Assembly (NCBI RefSeq): GCF_001053095.1
Contig: NZ_CGBP01000014.1
Location: forward strand, 50,582 to 114,581
Direction of reading: 5' to 3'
DNA: 64,000 bases
DNA from: Yersinia similis
GTDB taxonomy: Bacteria > Pseudomonadota > Gammaproteobacteria > Enterobacterales > Enterobacteriaceae
Positions 19,926 through 28,841 of this stretch are shown one piece after another. A program made the translations under genes and the position numbers. The stretch's first letter is position 1, and every line of letters starts with the position of its first letter. The notes beneath the pieces are model-generated. The model did not search any database. It saw only the letters and a list, made by a program, of their open reading frames with translations, and was not told where the DNA came from.

Positions 19926-19973
19926 ATTTTGAGTGGCACTAATACTAGAATTATTTAGGTGAGAAACCACTAA
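19926..19973 (+). pseudogene. Remnant of a DUF4225 gene 3' end
   Basis: Just before the second membrane protein gene the frame reads ILSGTNTRII-stop-VRNH-stop. It parallels EIVGDINTAISQVRNY-stop at the end of the intact DUF4225 gene, with the same TAATG overlap to the next start. It therefore appears to be the scrap of a second effector gene. Confidence 0.7.
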
Positions 19974-20248
19974 TGGTTACAATTTATTTTTTGCTATCAA
20001 TATTAGCTATGATTTTAAATTTTATTCCACTACGTAAGATGTTGTTATCTGATGAGGTTTACCCACATGTTTATGCTTTAATAATTTCATGTATTCCTGC
20101 CCTTATTCATTTTTATGTGTTAAATTTCAGAGAAATACCGTTTCTAAACATAGATGTATCAGAAAATGACACAGTCATCTATATGTCATTGATATTAGGT
20201 TATTTAAGTGCCATTCCTTATATTGCCGCAAGGCGTATGTACACGTAA
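19973..20248 (+). CDS. Small three-helix membrane protein, candidate immunity protein (copy 2)
   Basis: A 91-residue paralogue of the product at 19527, of equal length and with the same three hydrophobic segments. It differs mostly by conservative changes (for example LLSDEVYPHVYALIIS against LLSEEYYPHIYAILIS). It is preceded by the decayed tail of a DUF4225 gene, so it seems to be an immunity-like gene whose partner has been lost. It ends in the same AARRMYT motif, followed by a hairpin, and is convergent with the orphan hcp. Confidence 0.7.
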   Translation: MVTIYFLLSILAMILNFIPLRKMLLSDEVYPHVYALIISCIPALIHFYVLNFREIPFLNIDVSENDTVIYMSLILGYLSAIPYIAARRMYT

Positions 20249-20255
20249 ATAATAA

Positions 20256-20275
20256 GGGATGGCGTAGGCCATCCC
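20256..20275. terminator. Bidirectional hairpin between copy 2 and hcp
   Basis: GGGATGGC (20256-20263) and GCCATCCC (20268-20275) form a perfect 8-bp stem with loop GTAG, placed between two convergent genes. It is homologous to the hairpin at 19810. Confidence 0.7.
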
Positions 20276-20283
20276 CGAATAAA

Positions 20284-20763
20284 TTAATACACGCGATCAT
20301 CCCATATGCTATAACCACTGGTTCCTGCTACATTGTGATTCCATGTGATGCTTTTGTATTTAAGAGAGATGGTTTCTTGTGGTTGGGAGCCATTATGTGT
20401 GATTGAATGGCTATGTGAAGTTGATATGTCTGAAATTGTCGCGCCGGTAATGGATATTGTATAGTAAAGTTCTAAAGCACCAGCGCTGTTTGTTCTATAA
20501 AAGTCAAAAACGGCATCAAGCAATTCATTTTCTGATATGGCCACCCCTAATAAGGGGGATGATTTATCGATGGGTTTTATAAAAGAAATGGGGTGGTGGC
20601 TGACGTTTTGTGCTCGGGTCATGGCGTGATTAAGGCTGAGCACAAATATCTGATCTATGTGACTGCCTTGGCTTTTATTGCCTATTGAGTCAATTGATGA
20701 GCACCCAGACGAAATTAACCCCTGTTTTTTGCCCTTGAGCGTTAAATAAATCATGTTAGCCAT
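20284..20763 (-). CDS. hcp: Orphan Hcp-family T6SS protein
   Basis: A 159-residue Hcp-type tube protein of the subgroup starting MANMIYLTLKGKKQGLISSG. It contains DQIFVLSLNHAMTR, FIKPIDKSSPLL and the beta-rich YYTISITGATIS...ETISLKYKSITW segment. This subgroup often travels with effector genes away from main clusters, and here it faces the DUF4225 module. The ATG at 20763 is 9 bases after AGGA. The in-frame ATG two codons earlier is too close to that site. It differs clearly from the Hcp at 53.6 kb. Confidence 0.9.
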   Translation of the reverse strand: MANMIYLTLKGKKQGLISSGCSSIDSIGNKSQGSHIDQIFVLSLNHAMTRAQNVSHHPISFIKPIDKSSPLLGVAISENELLDAVFDFYRTNSAGALELYYTISITGATISDISTSHSHSITHNGSQPQETISLKYKSITWNHNVAGTSGYSIWDDRVY

Positions 20764-20779
20764 TCTCATATGTCCTTAT

Positions 20780-20901
20780 ATACCCGTCGGCCTTCAAGAT
20801 GCAGGGGGGCGCTGCCCTTGCTCACCGTAGTCACTGAGTTATCGATGCTCCTGGCGATTTGCTCGGTTGCCGCCTTCCTGCAACTCGAATGACTTAGGGT
20901 A
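20780..20901. repeat. ERIC element upstream of orphan hcp
   Basis: A 122-bp element beginning atacccgtcgg, with ctcaccgtagtcact and ctcctggcgattt as inner arms and ending ctcgaatgacttagggta. It has the same ends as the element at 13804 and lies a few bases upstream of the hcp ribosome site. The region 20902-21177 holds no gene I can support. Confidence 0.85.
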
Positions 20902-21177
20902 AAATATTAAAATTGTAACGGTGAGTGTTTTGTTTTTTTTAAAACAAAACATAATTTAATGTGGTTCATTTCTTATAATATACTAAAAAGTAAGGGGGAG
21001 TAAATTAGATTATCCGTTACTATTATCTGACGGGGGCGTTATCGCTGGCAGTAGCAAAATACCAAGAACGACAACCCTGTTTTGTATAAAGTGTCGCTTT
21101 AACCGGCACCATGCGAGCGGTTATCCTATCCTCTGTTGAGGCTGTCCTCAGTATGACCACGCAGGAAATTAGGTGCG

Positions 21178-21702
21178 ATGTTGAAGATGAAAAATCGATT
21201 TATTAATAAAAACCTTTTTGATGAAAAAAACGTTCATGCTGTTTTTGAACTGAGCCTGCTGTTGAAAGCATTGTTGGCCATGATGGAGATTATCGCAGGG
21301 GTCTTAACCTACTTTGTGACACCTCAGTTTTTACTGAATACGCTGCATCGCATCACACAAGTAAATTTTATTGAAAGCCGTGGTGACATTATTGCCAATT
21401 ATCTGTTGCATGCTACCCAACATCTCTCCATCAGCAGCTTACATTTCGCTGCGTCATATTTGTTTATCCACGGTGCTATTAAGTTATGGATTATTATTGG
21501 GTTGTGGCGCAAAAAACTCGGTTATTACCCTGTTGCTGTGGCGGTTTTTAGTCTGTTTATTGTTTATCAACTCTATCGCTATACCTTTACCCATTCCCTG
21601 CTTTTGATCCTGATAACGATTCTGGATGTGTTTGTTATTGCCCTGACGCTGCTTGAATACCGGCGGTTACGCCATGAAGAAAAAAACTGTTCTGAGAACT
21701 AA
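21178..21702 (+). CDS. DUF2127 family inner-membrane protein
   Basis: The 174-residue product has four hydrophobic segments separated by short loops (about residues 22-44, 77-103, 110-130 and 135-160) and a basic C terminus. The N-terminal FELSLLLKALLAMMEIIAG and LHFAASYLFIHGAIKLW blocks fit DUF2127. The function is unknown. The start used has only a weak Shine-Dalgarno (AAATTAGGTGCG). A second ATG lies three codons in. It is convergent with the yfu operon. Confidence 0.75.
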   Translation: MLKMKNRFINKNLFDEKNVHAVFELSLLLKALLAMMEIIAGVLTYFVTPQFLLNTLHRITQVNFIESRGDIIANYLLHATQHLSISSLHFAASYLFIHGAIKLWIIIGLWRKKLGYYPVAVAVFSLFIVYQLYRYTFTHSLLLILITILDVFVIALTLLEYRRLRHEEKNCSEN

Positions 21703-21774
21703 ACTTGTTCTTAGAACTAAGGCTCTGCTCTTATTATGACGATGCGCCGTTTGTCAGCGAAAAATTAAGCGCGG

Positions 21775-22824
21775 TTATTTGGCAAAGATATGTGCCTGCC
21801 CCATGATATCCAGGCCAACAGTTAAGCCAACATGGAGGTCTTCTCGGCTAATTGTCTTAATTTCTATGGTTTCTCCACTGTGAATGACCTGTAGGGTGAG
21901 TGTCGAAATAAAACCGGCAAAATCAATGGCGACAACCTTCGCTAAGCAGGATGCTGCATCATACTGTTCAGGCCGTAAAGGGGTGAGGGTGATCTGTTCT
22001 GGCCGCAACATAATACGAGCCTCACCGCGGCGGTGTGGGTTATCCACTCTTACCTGACCAAGTGCACAGCGTGCCAGCCCGGTGCCTAGCTGAGCGGTTA
22101 GCATCAGTGTCTCTCCCAGAAATGTAGCGGTGGGTTCATCCACAGGCCGTAAGTAAAGCTCTTGTGGCGGGCCGACATGGGCTAATTTCCCCGCGCGCAT
22201 CACGGCAACCTGGTCGGCAAAAGATAATGCTTCAGTTTGGTCATGGGTAACCAGAATTGAGGCAATATTGGCTTCTGACAATAACTCGGCCACGGCTTTG
22301 CGGGTTGAGGCTCTTAACGCGGTATCCAATGCTGAAAACGGTTCGTCCAGTAGCATCAGAACAGGGCGCTGAGCCAGTGCTCTGGCAAGAGCTACCCGCT
22401 GCTGCTGCCCACCAGAAATCTCATGTGGCCACAGGGCAGATAACCGCCGGTCCAGCGCAACCATATCCATCAACTCATTAATTCGGCGCTCTTTATCCTG
22501 CTTACTGCCTTTTAATCCGTAACCAATATTTCCAGCAACCGTGAAATGCGGAAAGAGCGCCCCGTCTTGCGGTACAAAACCAATACCTCGCTTGTGGGCA
22601 GGCACGTATGTTGTGCCATCGAACATCGCCTTCCCTTGCAAGATCACTTTGCCCGAATCCGGTGTTTCAAAACCGGCAATGATCCGCAACAGCGTCGTTT
22701 TGCCTGAACCGGATGGCCCGACAATGGCGGTGCGGCTACCTGGCGGGACGTGTAAGTCAATGCGATCCAATACGGTAACTGATTGATAAGACTTACCGAT
22801 ATGATGAAGTTCAAGCGTGCTCAT
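21775..22824 (-). CDS. yfuC: Ferric iron ABC transporter ATPase YfuC
   Basis: Energy-coupling subunit of an FbpABC-type importer. The 349-residue product has Walker [10 protein letters not shown], the signature [16 protein letters not shown], Walker [13 protein letters not shown] and the switch His in [10 protein letters not shown], then a C-terminal TOBE-like regulatory domain ([14 protein letters not shown]). Its start overlaps the yfuB stop by 4 bases. It is the last gene of the yfuABC operon. Confidence 0.9.
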   Translation of the reverse strand: MSTLELHHIGKSYQSVTVLDRIDLHVPPGSRTAIVGPSGSGKTTLLRIIAGFETPDSGKVILQGKAMFDGTTYVPAHKRGIGFVPQDGALFPHFTVAGNIGYGLKGSKQDKERRINELMDMVALDRRLSALWPHEISGGQQQRVALARALAQRPVLMLLDEPFSALDTALRASTRKAVAELLSEANIASILVTHDQTEALSFADQVAVMRAGKLAHVGPPQELYLRPVDEPTATFLGETLMLTAQLGTGLARCALGQVRVDNPHRRGEARIMLRPEQITLTPLRPEQYDAASCLAKVVAIDFAGFISTLTLQVIHSGETIEIKTISREDLHVGLTVGLDIMGQAHIFAK

Positions 22825-24422
22825 AGTCCTGCTGTCCGTTGAGATTGAGAGTAGAGAAGCCAGGTTAACGGCAGGGAAAGTGCCACCATCAGAAAGGCAT
22901 AAGGTGCAGCAGCGACATAGTCAATTTCACTGGTCAACGCCCAAAACCCGGTTGCCAGTGTTCGGGTGCCGTTCGGGGCCAGTAATAGCGTTGCGGTCAA
23001 TTCGTTGGAGATAGCCAGAAAGACTAATGCGGCACCCGCAGCGGCTCCGGGAGCGGCCAACCGCAAGGTGGTACTTAAAATAGCTTGGGTCGGCGTTCGC
23101 CCAAGGCTACGGGCGACGTTTTCTAACTCGACCGGCGCTTGCGCAATGCCAGCCCGTAAACTGATTAATGCACGTGGCGTAAACATCAATAGATACGCCA
23201 GCAACACGGTAAATTCAGTTTGATACAAAGGGCGCGCAATACGGATGGTGATGGTCACTAATGCCAGTGCCACGACGATCCCTGGTAGCGAACTGGTGAC
23301 GTAATAACACCCTTCCATCGCGCGGTGTAACCGCCCCGGATAGCGCACCGATAGCCATGCCATTGGTATAGCACACAGCGTAATGATCACCGCACCGCTC
23401 AGGGCTAATCCCAGCGTCTGTTTTAACGCGGGTAGCAGTTCCGGGTTTAGCCAGATATCAATGCCACCAATAGAGAGCCAGCGAACAAGGGTAATGAACG
23501 GAACCCCCAGAGAGAGGGTGGTGATCAATAAGGGCAATAGCAGGCACAGGAAGGTGAGTGAGGTCCCCATAGAATAGACGGTCTGGCGTCTTGGGGTGCC
23601 GGAGCCGACCCGTGCATAGCGATGGTAGCCTCGGCTGGTGGCTTCGATCAATAGTAACCCCAAACAACATAAGGCCAGTACACCTGCTAACATGTTAGCG
23701 GCGGGGCCATTAAATGTGGATTGGAACTGGTCAAAAATCGCGGTAGTAAAGGTATCAAAACGGATCATGGCATATAGGCCATATTCAGCCAGTAAATGCA
23801 GGGCGATGAGTAATGATCCACCCCATACCGCTAATTTTAACTGAGGCAATACTACGCGAAAAAATACCGTGATGGGTTTGTTGCCCAATGATGCAGCTGC
23901 ATCTTCAAGCCCAGGATCAAGACGGCGTAATACTGCTGCCGCTGGCAGATAGATGAATGGGAAATACGCTATCACCGAGATAAAAACACCGGCGGCTAGC
24001 CCATTCATTGAGGGTATCAGACTGATCCAGGCATAACTTTGTACAAAAGCAGGCACTGCCAGTGGTGCTATTGCCAAAAGTGACCAAACCCGCCTGCCGG
24101 GTAGGGTAGTGCGTTCCGTCAGCCAGGCTAATGCGACGCCAATCATGGCGCAAAGGGGCAAGGTGAAAACCACCAGTAAAACGGTATTGATCAATAATTC
24201 GCCCACGCGAGGACGAAAAACGAGTGCCTTAACCGTTGACCAACCTGTATCAATTGCAATACCGATAACAAAACCCAGTGGTAGCAGGGATAACAGCGAC
24301 AGTATTATTGCAATAACAACCACCCCTGTACCCGGACGGTGACTAGATTGTCGTGGTGTTGTCTTACTCAGTGCAGCCTGTGTAACATCGGTACTTATAT
24401 TGGACATAATCGGTAAAGGCAC
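22821..24422 (-). CDS. yfuB: Ferric iron ABC transporter permease YfuB
   Basis: A 533-residue inner-membrane permease with two fused homologous halves of about six helices each, as usual for FbpB. Each half carries an EAA-type cytosolic loop: [23 protein letters not shown] in the first and [20 protein letters not shown] in the second. It lies between yfuA and yfuC. The GTG start at 24422 and an ATG five codons later are both possible, and neither has a strong ribosome site. Confidence 0.9.
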   Translation of the reverse strand: MPLPIMSNISTDVTQAALSKTTPRQSSHRPGTGVVVIAIILSLLSLLPLGFVIGIAIDTGWSTVKALVFRPRVGELLINTVLLVVFTLPLCAMIGVALAWLTERTTLPGRRVWSLLAIAPLAVPAFVQSYAWISLIPSMNGLAAGVFISVIAYFPFIYLPAAAVLRRLDPGLEDAAASLGNKPITVFFRVVLPQLKLAVWGGSLLIALHLLAEYGLYAMIRFDTFTTAIFDQFQSTFNGPAANMLAGVLALCCLGLLLIEATSRGYHRYARVGSGTPRRQTVYSMGTSLTFLCLLLPLLITTLSLGVPFITLVRWLSIGGIDIWLNPELLPALKQTLGLALSGAVIITLCAIPMAWLSVRYPGRLHRAMEGCYYVTSSLPGIVVALALVTITIRIARPLYQTEFTVLLAYLLMFTPRALISLRAGIAQAPVELENVARSLGRTPTQAILSTTLRLAAPGAAAGAALVFLAISNELTATLLLAPNGTRTLATGFWALTSEIDYVAAAPYAFLMVALSLPLTWLLYSQSQRTAGL

Positions 24423-24462
24423 TCGGTTTGTTAAACGCCCGCAGGGGGCAGAGTAAAACGGA

Positions 24463-25482
24463 TTACAGCAGACCCGCTTCGGTCATCAACTCAACCACTT
24501 TTTTGCTGTTCAGTTTAGACACCTCTACTTTCGGCGGATCCAAATCTTTCAGTGGCACCAATTTAGGATTGGAAGCTGCATTCACGCCAACCGCATATTC
24601 AAAGGCGCTATTGCTATCGCGCAAGAAATCCTGCCCCGCTTTACCGGTGACCCATTTTACGAATTTCTGGGCTTGTTGCGGATGTTTACTGGAGGCTAAT
24701 ACCCCTGCACCAGAGATACTGACGAATGCACCGGGATCCTTATTTTTAAAGTAATGCAGTTTAATATTACCGCTGTTCTCACCAGTTTTAGCTTGATCAA
24801 CAAAGGGATAGTAATGATAAATAACGCCGCCATCAATTTGGCCTGCGTTCACAGCTTTCATCACTGTGCTGTTGCCTTTATACGCTGTCGCGTTAGTTTT
24901 CATGGCTTTTAACCACTCTAAGGTGGCTTTTTCACCTTTTAGCTCAAGCATGGCACTGACAATCGCCTGGAAGTCAGCACCAGATGGTGAAGCTCCCCAG
25001 CGGCCTTTCCACTCTGGTTTCGCCAGATCCATTAGGGATTTAGGCAGTTCTGCCTCGCTGATTTTTGCCGGATTGTAAACAAATACGGTGCTGCGAGCTG
25101 CAATACCGGTCCAGCGCCCATCTTCAGGCCGGTATTCTTTAGCGACTTGTGCTTGCGTTGCAGCATCCAGAGGAGCGAACAATTTGGCATTATCAACTAA
25201 CACCATGGCTGGGGAGTTCTCGGTCAGGAAAACATCGGCAGGCGATGAACTGCCCTCTTGAATTAATTGATTGCCCAATTCACTGTCTTTACCATTACGT
25301 AGCGTGACTTTGATACCGGTATCTTTGGTAAAACCTTCAGCCCAAGATTTTGCAAAACTTTCATGCTGAGCATTGTAGATGATAATGCCATCTTTATCTG
25401 AGGCGGCATTGGCAGAGCATGCAAACAGGATTGCAGACGCCAGTAAAGCAACATGGCTGATAGAGGGTATAGGTATTTTCAT
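24463..25482 (-). CDS. yfuA: Periplasmic iron-binding protein YfuA
   Basis: Substrate-binding protein of the Yfu iron importer. The 339-residue product has a signal peptide (cleavage likely after SANA near residue 26) and an FbpA-like fold. The paired iron-ligand tyrosines are in [10 protein letters not shown], and other family blocks are [10 protein letters not shown] and [11 protein letters not shown]. The start has an AAGGAT site in the leader. A Fur box lies about 90 bases upstream, so iron repression of the whole operon is expected. Confidence 0.92.
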   Translation of the reverse strand: MKIPIPSISHVALLASAILFACSANAASDKDGIIIYNAQHESFAKSWAEGFTKDTGIKVTLRNGKDSELGNQLIQEGSSSPADVFLTENSPAMVLVDNAKLFAPLDAATQAQVAKEYRPEDGRWTGIAARSTVFVYNPAKISEAELPKSLMDLAKPEWKGRWGASPSGADFQAIVSAMLELKGEKATLEWLKAMKTNATAYKGNSTVMKAVNAGQIDGGVIYHYYPFVDQAKTGENSGNIKLHYFKNKDPGAFVSISGAGVLASSKHPQQAQKFVKWVTGKAGQDFLRDSNSAFEYAVGVNAASNPKLVPLKDLDPPKVEVSKLNSKKVVELMTEAGLL

Positions 25483-25571
25483 ATAGCGATCCTTTTAAAA
25501 GGTCAGGGAAGAAAACGAAGTTGCCAGGCAAGTGCAAAATGATTGTATAGAAAGAAACGGATTATGGTAAT

Positions 25572-25590
25572 AAAAATGATTATCATTGTT
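25572..25590 (-). promoter_or_regulatory. Fur box of the yfuABC operon
   Basis: AAAAATGATTATCATTGTT matches the Fur consensus (GATAATGATTATCATTATC in this orientation) at about 15 of 19 positions, including the whole ATGATTATCATT core. Position and gene content agree with Fur control. Confidence 0.8.
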
Positions 25591-25809
25591 ATCTGAATAT
25601 TTCATTATTGAATCTAATATGTTTATTCTGATAAATATTATGAGACCATATATGGTTGTAAACCCCCCTGTATTGCGTCAACCATTGGAAAGTAATATTT
25701 AGCTTTCATTATCTGAAGATCACCGGCTTTAACGGCATTTTCCTGTTTGTTCACAACAGACAATGGCTTACCATAGCTATCACTTATTTGTATGGTTTAT
25801 AGGTATTCA

Positions 25810-26904
25810 ATGCGTTATTTGGCTGTCATTCTCCCTTTGTTTACGTTGCTCTCAGCTTGTAGTAGCCAGCCGACGCCTCCTGTTGCTGCAACTCCGTCAG
25901 ATAGTCCTGTTCAGGGGGGTTTTTGGCTTGAGCCGGAACATGCGGGCCAGTTGCAAAACGGTGATTTTGCCTTTAACCCAGATACCACGCGTTTTGTTGA
26001 CAAAATGGTGCGTGAGCACGGTTTTGATCGCCAGCAACTGCACGATGTATTGGCTCAGACCCAACGATTGGACTGGGTGATTCGCTTGATGGATAAGCAA
26101 GCGCCGACGTCCCGGCCCCCCTCAGGACCAAACGGTGCCTGGAATCGCTATCGCAATAAATTTATTACTCCTGATAATGTGCAGAATGGGGTGGTTTTCT
26201 GGAATCAATATGAAGGTGCGTTGCAACGTGCCTGGGAGGTGTACGGTGTGCCGCCGGAAATTATCGTCGGGATCATCGGGGTTGAAACGCGTTGGGGCCG
26301 GGTGATGGGGAAAACCCGAATTATCGATGCCTTGGCGACGCTGTCTTTTGCTTACCCACGGCGTGCAAAATTCTTTACGGGTGAGTTGGAAACCTTCTTA
26401 TTGATGGCGCGTGCCGAGGGGAAAGACCCACTCAGTCTACGGGGTTCCTATGCGGGGGCGATGGGCTATGGCCAATTTATGCCATCATCATTTAAGCGCT
26501 ATGCGGTTGATTTTGATGGCAACGGTCACATCAACTTATGGGATCCCATTGATGCTATCGGCAGTGTTGCCAATTACTTCAAATCCCACGGTTGGACGAA
26601 AGGTGCGCCGGTAGCTGTACCTGCCAATGGACAGGCTCCAAATCTCGAAAATGGATTTAAGACCCGTTATCCAATCTCGACTTTATCGGCAGCAGGGCTT
26701 AGCCCCAAAGGGTCGTTAGGCGATTATCAGGAGGCCAGTTTGCTGCGCTTTGATGTGGGTACTGGTTATCAATATTGGTACGGTTTGCCCAACTTCTACA
26801 CGATTACCCGCTATAACCACAGTACCCATTATGCGATGGCGGTATGGCAGTTAGGGGAGGCCGTGGGCAGAGCGCGCAAAGGGGAGTCAATGATTACCCA
26901 ATAG
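25810..26904 (+). CDS. mltB: Membrane-bound lytic murein transglycosylase B
   Basis: Outer-membrane lipoprotein that cleaves peptidoglycan glycan strands to 1,6-anhydromuropeptides. The 364-residue product begins with a lipoprotein signal (lipobox LLSAC near residue 17). The catalytic Glu is in IIGVETRWGRVMG, followed by the AMGYGQFMPSSF and DGNGHINLWDP (EF-hand-like) motifs. It is collinear with E. coli MltB (361 residues). The frame starts earlier at 25792, but the ATG at 25810 gives a proper signal peptide. Confidence 0.95.
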   Translation: MRYLAVILPLFTLLSACSSQPTPPVAATPSDSPVQGGFWLEPEHAGQLQNGDFAFNPDTTRFVDKMVREHGFDRQQLHDVLAQTQRLDWVIRLMDKQAPTSRPPSGPNGAWNRYRNKFITPDNVQNGVVFWNQYEGALQRAWEVYGVPPEIIVGIIGVETRWGRVMGKTRIIDALATLSFAYPRRAKFFTGELETFLLMARAEGKDPLSLRGSYAGAMGYGQFMPSSFKRYAVDFDGNGHINLWDPIDAIGSVANYFKSHGWTKGAPVAVPANGQAPNLENGFKTRYPISTLSAAGLSPKGSLGDYQEASLLRFDVGTGYQYWYGLPNFYTITRYNHSTHYAMAVWQLGEAVGRARKGESMITQ

Positions 26905-26909
26905 CATGA

Positions 26910-26946
26910 AAAAGAGGGCTGCATTAGGGTTATGCCGCCCTCTTTT
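26910..26946. terminator. Bidirectional terminator between mltB and APC transporter gene
   Basis: AAAAGAGGGC (26910-26919) pairs with GCCCTCTTTT (26937-26946). The A-run and T-run at the two edges make it a good intrinsic terminator for both convergent genes. Confidence 0.85.
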
Positions 26947-26960
26947 ATTGACGATATTTA

Positions 26961-28304
26961 TTATTCCATCAGATGTGAAATATCATCAGGATGGACTGAT
27001 GGTGGGGAGCGCCGCCAACCGCGTGTCAGCCATAGCAGGTAGATAAACCCGGCCAATAACCACAGTAAACCAACCTCCAGCGCTCGCTGTTCTAAATGAA
27101 GCCATAACCATACTGACATAACAAACCCCAGTAACGGTAATAGCCCATATCTGAACATTGCTGCAGTTCCACGGCGTTTCTCGTTGATCAGAAAATGCTT
27201 GATAACACTCAGGTTAACGAAGGTGAAAGCCCCCAGCGCACCAAAACTTATCATTGACACCACTAAATTCAGATCGAGGAATAATGCCAGTAGCGAAATT
27301 GTTGCTACGAACAAAATGGCACGCCACGGTGTGTGGAATTTAGTATGCAGATGGAAAAACACTTTACGTGGTAACACGCCTTCGCGACCCATTGCATAGA
27401 AGATACGCGAAACGCTGGTTTGCGCGGTCATCGCTGACGCATAAACCCCCGTCAGATAGGTAGCCATAAAGAAGTTATACATCCACTTGCCGCCGACATG
27501 CTCCGAGATAATCAGGCTGGCAGTGTCTTGGTGGGGAATGAGCGACGGCCAATCGGGATAAGCCAAATGCGCGGCATAGGACACCGCGATGAAGATGGCT
27601 CCGGCGCTGATAACAGTAAACAGGATCGCTCGTGGCAGGGTCCGTTTTGCGTCGTGTGCTTCTTCTGCCATGGTGGCGATAGCATCAAAACCGAGGAAGG
27701 CGAGGCAGAGTACCGCAGCGCCCGACAGCAGGCCAGATAAGTCTCCAGCATTCACCAGTAGCGGCTTCATCAATGCTTCTGGGCTTAAATCGGCCTGACT
27801 GAAAGACAGCGTAATAAATAAGACGATAAAGATCATCTGGGCCGCAATCAGGGTGAAATTCACTGAGGTCAACAAACGTACACCGAGTATATTCAGCAAG
27901 CTGACGCTGACAATTGATGCAATGATAAATACCGGGGCAGGAATAGACGGAAATGCCTCATGCAGGAAAATGCCTAAAACCAAATAATTCAGGATCGGCA
28001 GGAACAGGTAATCCAAAATTTGTGCCCAGCCAACCAGAAAACCGGTTTTTCCACCAAAACTTCGTTGAACGTAAGAATAGGCTGAGCCAGATAACGGCAT
28101 AGCGTTAGTCATCCGGCAATAACTGAGGGCGGTAAATAAAATAGTGGCGACAGTCACCAAATAGGCAATGGGTAAATGTCCCTGACTTAACACGGTTACC
28201 TGACCATAGGTGGTGAATACACCCAATGGCACCATATAGGCAAGTCCGAAAGCGACCAGCGCGGGGGTTTTAAGCACTCTACGTAACTGAGTATTTTGTG
28301 GCAT
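26961..28304 (-). CDS. APC-family amino acid/polyamine transporter, PuuP/PlaP-like
   Basis: A 447-residue inner-membrane permease with about 12 helices. The N-terminal GLAYMVPLGVFTTYG, LSGSAYSYVQRSFGGKTGFLVGW, FLGFDAIATMAEEAHDAKRTLP and SVSRIFYAMGREGVLP blocks follow the pattern of the E. coli putrescine importers PuuP and PlaP. The substrate cannot be fixed from sequence. The ATG at 28304 has AGGAG about 11 bases upstream. The longer frame to 28388 would run into an ERIC fragment and is rejected. Confidence 0.8.
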   Translation of the reverse strand: MPQNTQLRRVLKTPALVAFGLAYMVPLGVFTTYGQVTVLSQGHLPIAYLVTVATILFTALSYCRMTNAMPLSGSAYSYVQRSFGGKTGFLVGWAQILDYLFLPILNYLVLGIFLHEAFPSIPAPVFIIASIVSVSLLNILGVRLLTSVNFTLIAAQMIFIVLFITLSFSQADLSPEALMKPLLVNAGDLSGLLSGAAVLCLAFLGFDAIATMAEEAHDAKRTLPRAILFTVISAGAIFIAVSYAAHLAYPDWPSLIPHQDTASLIISEHVGGKWMYNFFMATYLTGVYASAMTAQTSVSRIFYAMGREGVLPRKVFFHLHTKFHTPWRAILFVATISLLALFLDLNLVVSMISFGALGAFTFVNLSVIKHFLINEKRRGTAAMFRYGLLPLLGFVMSVWLWLHLEQRALEVGLLWLLAGFIYLLWLTRGWRRSPPSVHPDDISHLME

Positions 28305-28372
28305 TACCGTATCATCTCCTGGTGTGACAAGCACCGTTAAGCCGCATTCTATGCGGTTATATCCAAAATCAT

Positions 28373-28409
28373 TGTCGTCTTCCTGCACTCGAATGATTTA
28401 GGGTATACC
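28373..28409. repeat. ERIC fragment (one end only)
   Basis: The segment cttcctgcactcgaatgatttagggtat matches the right end of the ERIC elements at 20780 and 32871. The rest of the element is missing, so it is a truncated copy upstream of the APC transporter gene. Confidence 0.65.
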
Positions 28410-28690
28410 AATATAAAGGAGCGGATTCTGACACAAGGATGACAGGTTGGAAAGTGAGTAATTAACTTCGGCTTTTTAGCTGAAAAGAATAAAGTTTTTT
28501 ACGTGTTAAATTACAGTTAAAAATTATCTGATTAGTCAGAAATAAAAGGCTAAATAATATTTAAAACGAATTACGTTTTTTGTGGCAGAAATAAAGAAGG
28601 CAGTAAAAAATACTGGCAGGTTGCCGATAATCCCCCATTAACATGATCTTGAGCGGTGAATATAGGCAAAAGAGTAAAGGGTAGAAAAGT

Positions 28691-28742
28691 AAAGCGCCCA
28701 TGCCACTGAAGGTGTGGCTAGAACCTACACGGACGCTTTTTT
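28691..28742. terminator. Structured stem downstream of amidohydrolase gene
   Basis: AAAGCG (28691-28696) pairs with CGCTTT (28734-28739), with further pairs inside and a six-T run at the plus-strand end. It may end the minus-strand amidohydrolase transcript or a short plus-strand RNA. The remaining spacer 28410-28841 shows no gene. Confidence 0.45.
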
Positions 28743-28841
28743 ACAAAAGGAAGATACGTGTTTACGGTCTCCCTAACTTCTCTGCTGCGGGCAGGCCGTC
28801 GTTCACCTTAGAACACTAAAAAATAGTGTCCTCTACTGCCA

